A stretch of 18,297 nt of DNA from CAYRTD01 sp964426915 (GTDB lineage Bacteria; Bacteroidota; Bacteroidia; Bacteroidales; GCA-2748055), in assembly GCA_964426915.1 (NCBI GenBank), contig CAYRTD010000076.1, forward strand, positions 1 through 18,297. Direction: 5' to 3'. A program made the position numbers and the translations under genes. Shown in pieces: positions 15,179 through 18,297 of the stretch; positions within the stretch are counted from its first letter, which is position 1; each line of letters opens with the position of its first letter. The notes under the pieces were generated by a model, which saw only the letters and a program-made list of their open reading frames with translations, ran no database searches and was not told the DNA's origin.

Positions 15179-16819
15179 ATGCGAACAGGGATCATAATAA
15201 TGTTATTCTTCCTCAGTTCTTTTGTTCTGTTAAATGCACAGATTCAGAGGGGTGGGCAACCCATGCTTACAAAATCCTACAGGTCGGTTGCCCCTCCTTT
15301 CCTTCTCAACAGTAATGAGATCCAAAGATCCATCGCCAGAATCCTGAGTGATGATGCAACTGTATATGGCAAAAAGCCCTTAAGCATAGCTGTGGACCAA
15401 AAGGTGGATGTTACTCCCGAAAATTCCGGAAGATGGATTAACCCGGGGAATGGTTATAGAATTTGGAGACTTGAAGTATTTTCAAAAGATGCTGAAGCTT
15501 TAGCCGTTTATTTCGACCGGTTCAAACTTGAGAAGGGTGTAATGCTCTTTTTGTATGATCCGGATTTTACAAATATTCTCGGAGGGTTTAATTATCTTAC
15601 AAATAAAGAATCCGGTATTTTACAAACGGCATTTGTTCCGGGGGAAAGCATGGTGATTGAATTGCAGGTCCCGGCGGGTAGGGATTACGGGGAAATTTCC
15701 GTTGGGAGCTTTTCACATGCCTTTGTTAATATTTTCAAAAAAGATAGGAAGAAAGATAATTTTTATGGTCTTTCGGGTTCATGTGAAGTTGATATTAACT
15801 GTGCCGAAGGTACTTCATGGCAAACCATAAAAAGATCGGTATGCCGAATTATTTTCAAAAGGAATTCTTTTACAACAGATTTGTGCACAGGCAGCCTTAT
15901 CAACAATACCTCCAAAGACGGAAAAGCGTATTTTTATACGGCCAATCATTGTATCCGGGATGTTTTCGAAGCACAAACAGCCGTTTTATATTTTAATTAT
16001 GAGTCGGAAGAATGTAACGGAGCAGATGGTGATGCAACCCTTACCCTTTCAGGCACAGAGGTTCTGGCTACTTCCGATAGTCTCGATTTTTCCTTGTTAT
16101 TGCTTTCCGAGGAGCCTCCGGAAGAATATAAGCCTTATTTTGCCGGGTGGTCCAGATCCCTTTCTCCACCTTCTTCAACGGTTACTATTCATCATCCTAA
16201 GGGAGATGTAAAGAAAATATCGAAGGATATGGATCGGGCAAGGGTTGAATATCAGGAAAATAATCCACGGGAATGGTTATTTACAAGTACCCCCGGAGCT
16301 TTTTGGAGAATTGAAAAATGGGAGATTGGAGCAACAGAAGGCGGCTCTTCCGGTTCTCCCCTTTTTAATCCTTTACAACTTATTGTCGGTAATTTAACAG
16401 GTGGAGATGCGACCTGCTTTAATCCGGTAAACGATTATTTTTCAAAATTCTTTATGAACTGGGATTATTATCCGGAACCCGGAAGACAGTTAAAATACTG
16501 GCTGGATTCTCTGGATACCGGGCTGGAATTTATCAGTGGCCATGACCCTTCAGGTATTGAGGAAGTCTTTGAAAGAGAACTTTTCACTCTATACCCAAAT
16601 CCGGGAAACGGCAGATTCACTATCCATACCGATACTATTTTTACCGGAACTTCAAAGATAGGTTTATACAACTTGAGTGGAAAGCTGATGGGCGATTATA
16701 GCGTTCAGAATATAAAAGTTTTTAATTTTGATTTATCACATCTTGAGAATGGAGTATATATCCTGGATATCATAACTGGAGGTTACCGTGAACAAAAGAA
16801 AATTGTAATACTTAAGTGA
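15179..16819 (+). CDS. Secreted lysyl endopeptidase-like serine protease with T9SS sorting domain
   Basis: I chose ATG 15179 over the in-frame GTG 15152: it is preceded by GGTAGG and begins directly with a signal peptide (1-20, ending LLNA). A propeptide-like region spans about 21-195. The trypsin-fold domain (about 198-458) resembles Achromobacter lysyl endopeptidase: triad H257 (ANHC), D303 (SLDFSLL), S391 (GGSSGSP). Cysteines C202, C208, C236, C258, C279 and C413 match its three disulfides, and D419 (NDYF) matches the S1 Asp that gives lysine specificity. The partner His 210 appears to be Thr. A T9SS sorting domain (about 469-546, LYPNPGNG) closes the 546-residue protein. It lies 73 bases after the DUF4465 gene and overlaps the next gene by four bases, so it belongs to the riboswitch cluster. 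Confidence 0.93.
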   Translation: MRTGIIIMLFFLSSFVLLNAQIQRGGQPMLTKSYRSVAPPFLLNSNEIQRSIARILSDDATVYGKKPLSIAVDQKVDVTPENSGRWINPGNGYRIWRLEVFSKDAEALAVYFDRFKLEKGVMLFLYDPDFTNILGGFNYLTNKESGILQTAFVPGESMVIELQVPAGRDYGEISVGSFSHAFVNIFKKDRKKDNFYGLSGSCEVDINCAEGTSWQTIKRSVCRIIFKRNSFTTDLCTGSLINNTSKDGKAYFYTANHCIRDVFEAQTAVLYFNYESEECNGADGDATLTLSGTEVLATSDSLDFSLLLLSEEPPEEYKPYFAGWSRSLSPPSSTVTIHHPKGDVKKISKDMDRARVEYQENNPREWLFTSTPGAFWRIEKWEIGATEGGSSGSPLFNPLQLIVGNLTGGDATCFNPVNDYFSKFFMNWDYYPEPGRQLKYWLDSLDTGLEFISGHDPSGIEEVFERELFTLYPNPGNGRFTIHTDTIFTGTSKIGLYNLSGKLMGDYSVQNIKVFNFDLSHLENGVYILDIITGGYREQKKIVILK

Positions 16820-17940
16820 AAAAGATACTCCCGATATTAAGTTTAGCTTTTATTTGTCAGGCCTGTTACTCTCCGGTTAATAATACCAATCCGGATAATG
16901 ATAATACTTACGCCGGGAAGTTCAGGATAGAAGAATTTAACGCTTACCGGACAATCACGGTTTACGACCCATGGCAAAGGTCTTCCGGTGAGAAATTGAC
17001 CTATATCCTCGCAAAGGATATCACCGGAATACCGGATTCCTTAAAAAATTTTCCTGTCATTCAGATACCGGTATCGAGGGTGGCGGTGTTTTCCACTACC
17101 CATATCGGGTTTATCGAAGCCCTTGGTGAATCTGAAGGGATTACGGGGGTCTCAGGTTTAAAATATGTTTGTAACGAGATTGTGAAAGAAAGAGCCGGCA
17201 GGAAGAAAGTTTTTGATGTCGGGTATCCTCCGGGAATCAATTATGAAAGATTGATAGATCTATCCCCGGATGTGGTTTTTCTTTATGGGATTGAATCTTC
17301 CGTTGCAGGAATCTCGGCAAGACTGGAGAAGGCAGGTATCCCCTGTTTTATTTTAGCAGAATACCTGGAAGCTCATCCACTGGGTAAAATGGAGTGGATC
17401 AAAATTTTCGGCCATTTCTACGGTAAAGAAGAACTTGCCGCAGAAATATTCAAAAAGGCCGGTAATGAGTACGAAGCATTGAAAGAATTAACAGGAACAA
17501 TTGAAGATAAACCTTTTGTTCTTACCGGTATGCCATGGAAGGATACCTGGCATATGTCCGGTGGACAAAGTTATACCTCAAAGCTGATAAGCGATGCAGG
17601 TGGTAAATATTTATGGAGTGAAAATAATTCTTCTGAAAATATACCTTTATCGCTTGAGGCGGTTATGCCCGGAGCAATGAAAGCAGATTTATGGATAAAT
17701 ACCGGATCGGCATCCAGCCTTTCAGAAATTGCAAACAGGGATCCGCGCTTTACGAAATTCAATGTTTTTAAGAATGGAAATCTTTATAATAACGATGCAT
17801 TGGTATGTGAGAGTGGTGGAAACCCATTTTGGGAAAAAGGCGTAACTGAACCCCACCTGATACTCAAAGACCTGATAAAAATTTTCCACCCCAATGTGCT
17901 TCCTGAATACGATTTTGTATATTATAGAAAATTAGAATAA
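16816..17940 (+). CDS. ABC transporter substrate-binding lipoprotein, BtuF-like
   Basis: The 374-residue protein starts with GTG overlapping the protease TGA (GTGA, 16816-16819), a sign of translational coupling. The signal ends in a lipobox FICQAC, lipidated C17, so it is a lipoprotein, probably in the periplasm. The mature part is of the two-lobe helical-backbone type used for B12, heme and siderophores: the first lobe spans about 85-180 (VAVFSTTHIGFIEAL, then INYERLIDLSPDVVFLYG), the connecting helix about 190-225, and the second lobe about 233-358 (MSGGQSYTSKLISDAGG). The cobalamin riboswitch upstream makes B12 the most likely ligand. No BtuC permease, BtuD ATPase or TonB-dependent BtuB is in the window; they may be further downstream or elsewhere. 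Confidence 0.88.
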   Translation: MKKILPILSLAFICQACYSPVNNTNPDNDNTYAGKFRIEEFNAYRTITVYDPWQRSSGEKLTYILAKDITGIPDSLKNFPVIQIPVSRVAVFSTTHIGFIEALGESEGITGVSGLKYVCNEIVKERAGRKKVFDVGYPPGINYERLIDLSPDVVFLYGIESSVAGISARLEKAGIPCFILAEYLEAHPLGKMEWIKIFGHFYGKEELAAEIFKKAGNEYEALKELTGTIEDKPFVLTGMPWKDTWHMSGGQSYTSKLISDAGGKYLWSENNSSENIPLSLEAVMPGAMKADLWINTGSASSLSEIANRDPRFTKFNVFKNGNLYNNDALVCESGGNPFWEKGVTEPHLILKDLIKIFHPNVLPEYDFVYYRKLE

Positions 17941-17971
17941 ATTAAGGGACTAAAATTAAAAACCGGTTAAC

Positions 17972-18241
17972 ATGGCAAGTATCAGAAAATTAAAAAAGGA
18001 TGTGAATTATCTTTCACATGAGCTTCTTACAGAAGTGTTTGCGTATAAACATTTCCATCCGGATATGGATGAAAAGAAGTTTGATGAAATAATCAAGAAT
18101 CTCGTTCAGAAAAGAAATGAAATTATTAGCCGCATAAATCATCCTGAAAAATCGAAAGAAACCCAGGATCTCAATAATTATTTCAGTAAGGTTAAAGAAG
18201 AGATGGAGTTAATGATAAAGGAGTTGGATAAGCTTAAATAG
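17972..18241 (+). CDS. Small helical hypothetical protein
   Basis: The 89-residue protein is highly charged (Lys/Glu-rich) and looks entirely alpha-helical, with a probable coiled coil in the second half (about 60-89). It has no signal peptide or membrane segment, so it should be cytoplasmic. The start ASIRKLKKDVNYL resembles a small conserved Bacteroidota protein family of unknown function, which I recall but cannot verify. It begins 31 bases after the BtuF-like gene, so it could be co-transcribed, though there is no overlap and no riboswitch link is demonstrated. The ATG has no clear Shine-Dalgarno site. Confidence 0.75.
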   Translation: MASIRKLKKDVNYLSHELLTEVFAYKHFHPDMDEKKFDEIIKNLVQKRNEIISRINHPEKSKETQDLNNYFSKVKEEMELMIKELDKLK

Positions 18242-18297
18242 AGTCTGTCCATAATGTCCAATATCTGCGTTGCTGCAAAAATTTTAAATCCTCATAT
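18242..18297. repeat. Possible arm of a dispersed intergenic repeat, cut by window end
   Basis: The sequence after the last stop begins GTCTGTCCATAATGTCC (18243-18259) and continues through TGCGTTGCTGC into an AT-rich AAAATTTTAAATCC segment. This resembles the left arm of palindromic intergenic repeats that I recall from other bacterial genomes. A short related stretch, CTGTCCATTAGTGTC, occurs at 15142-15156. The right arm would lie outside the window, so this stays tentative. Confidence 0.35.

Overview
The window comes from a member of the Bacteroidota, most likely a Bacteroidales or Marinilabiliales-like lineage. Two secreted proteases end in type IX secretion (T9SS) sorting domains. Several upstream regions carry the Bacteroidota -7 promoter motif TAnnTTTG. 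SecA has the long (about 1,100 residue) form of this phylum, and a DUF6913-like gene sits between ligA and dapA. The DNA is AT-rich and weakly dependent on Shine-Dalgarno sites. This placement is inferred from gene content, not from a database search.

Layout. Positions 1-180 are a degenerate tandem array of an 8-base unit (AACCCATA) whose minus strand can form G-quadruplexes. Next, on the plus strand, come dnaX (tau subunit, with a striking A10 slippery run at the end of domain III), icd (NADP-type isocitrate dehydrogenase) and a ferritin. A 366-base gene-free stretch full of small hairpins follows. A large papain-family protease with T9SS tail lies on the minus strand and diverges from secA on the plus strand. 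secA converges with a minus-strand cluster ligA - DUF6913-like gene - dapA, which is tightly spaced and probably one operon.

From 14.05 kb a plus-strand promoter leads into a clear cobalamin riboswitch. It is followed by a surface-lipoprotein candidate of the DUF4465/BtuH type, a secreted protease that closely resembles lysyl endopeptidase (all six structural cysteines, the triad and the lysine-specificity Asp can be matched) with a T9SS tail, and a BtuF-like substrate-binding lipoprotein whose GTG start overlaps the protease stop. A small helical hypothetical gene ends the window, followed by what looks like one arm of a dispersed intergenic repeat cut by the window edge.

The most interesting unit is the riboswitch-headed cluster: a lysine-specific secreted protease placed between a B12-binding lipoprotein and a B12-type binding protein suggests a cobalamin scavenging system that digests protein-bound B12. 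That function is inference. The second notable point is the dnaX A10 run directly preceded by a 6-bp hairpin, with stop codons immediately in both alternative frames, which looks like a slippage device for making a gamma-like short form.
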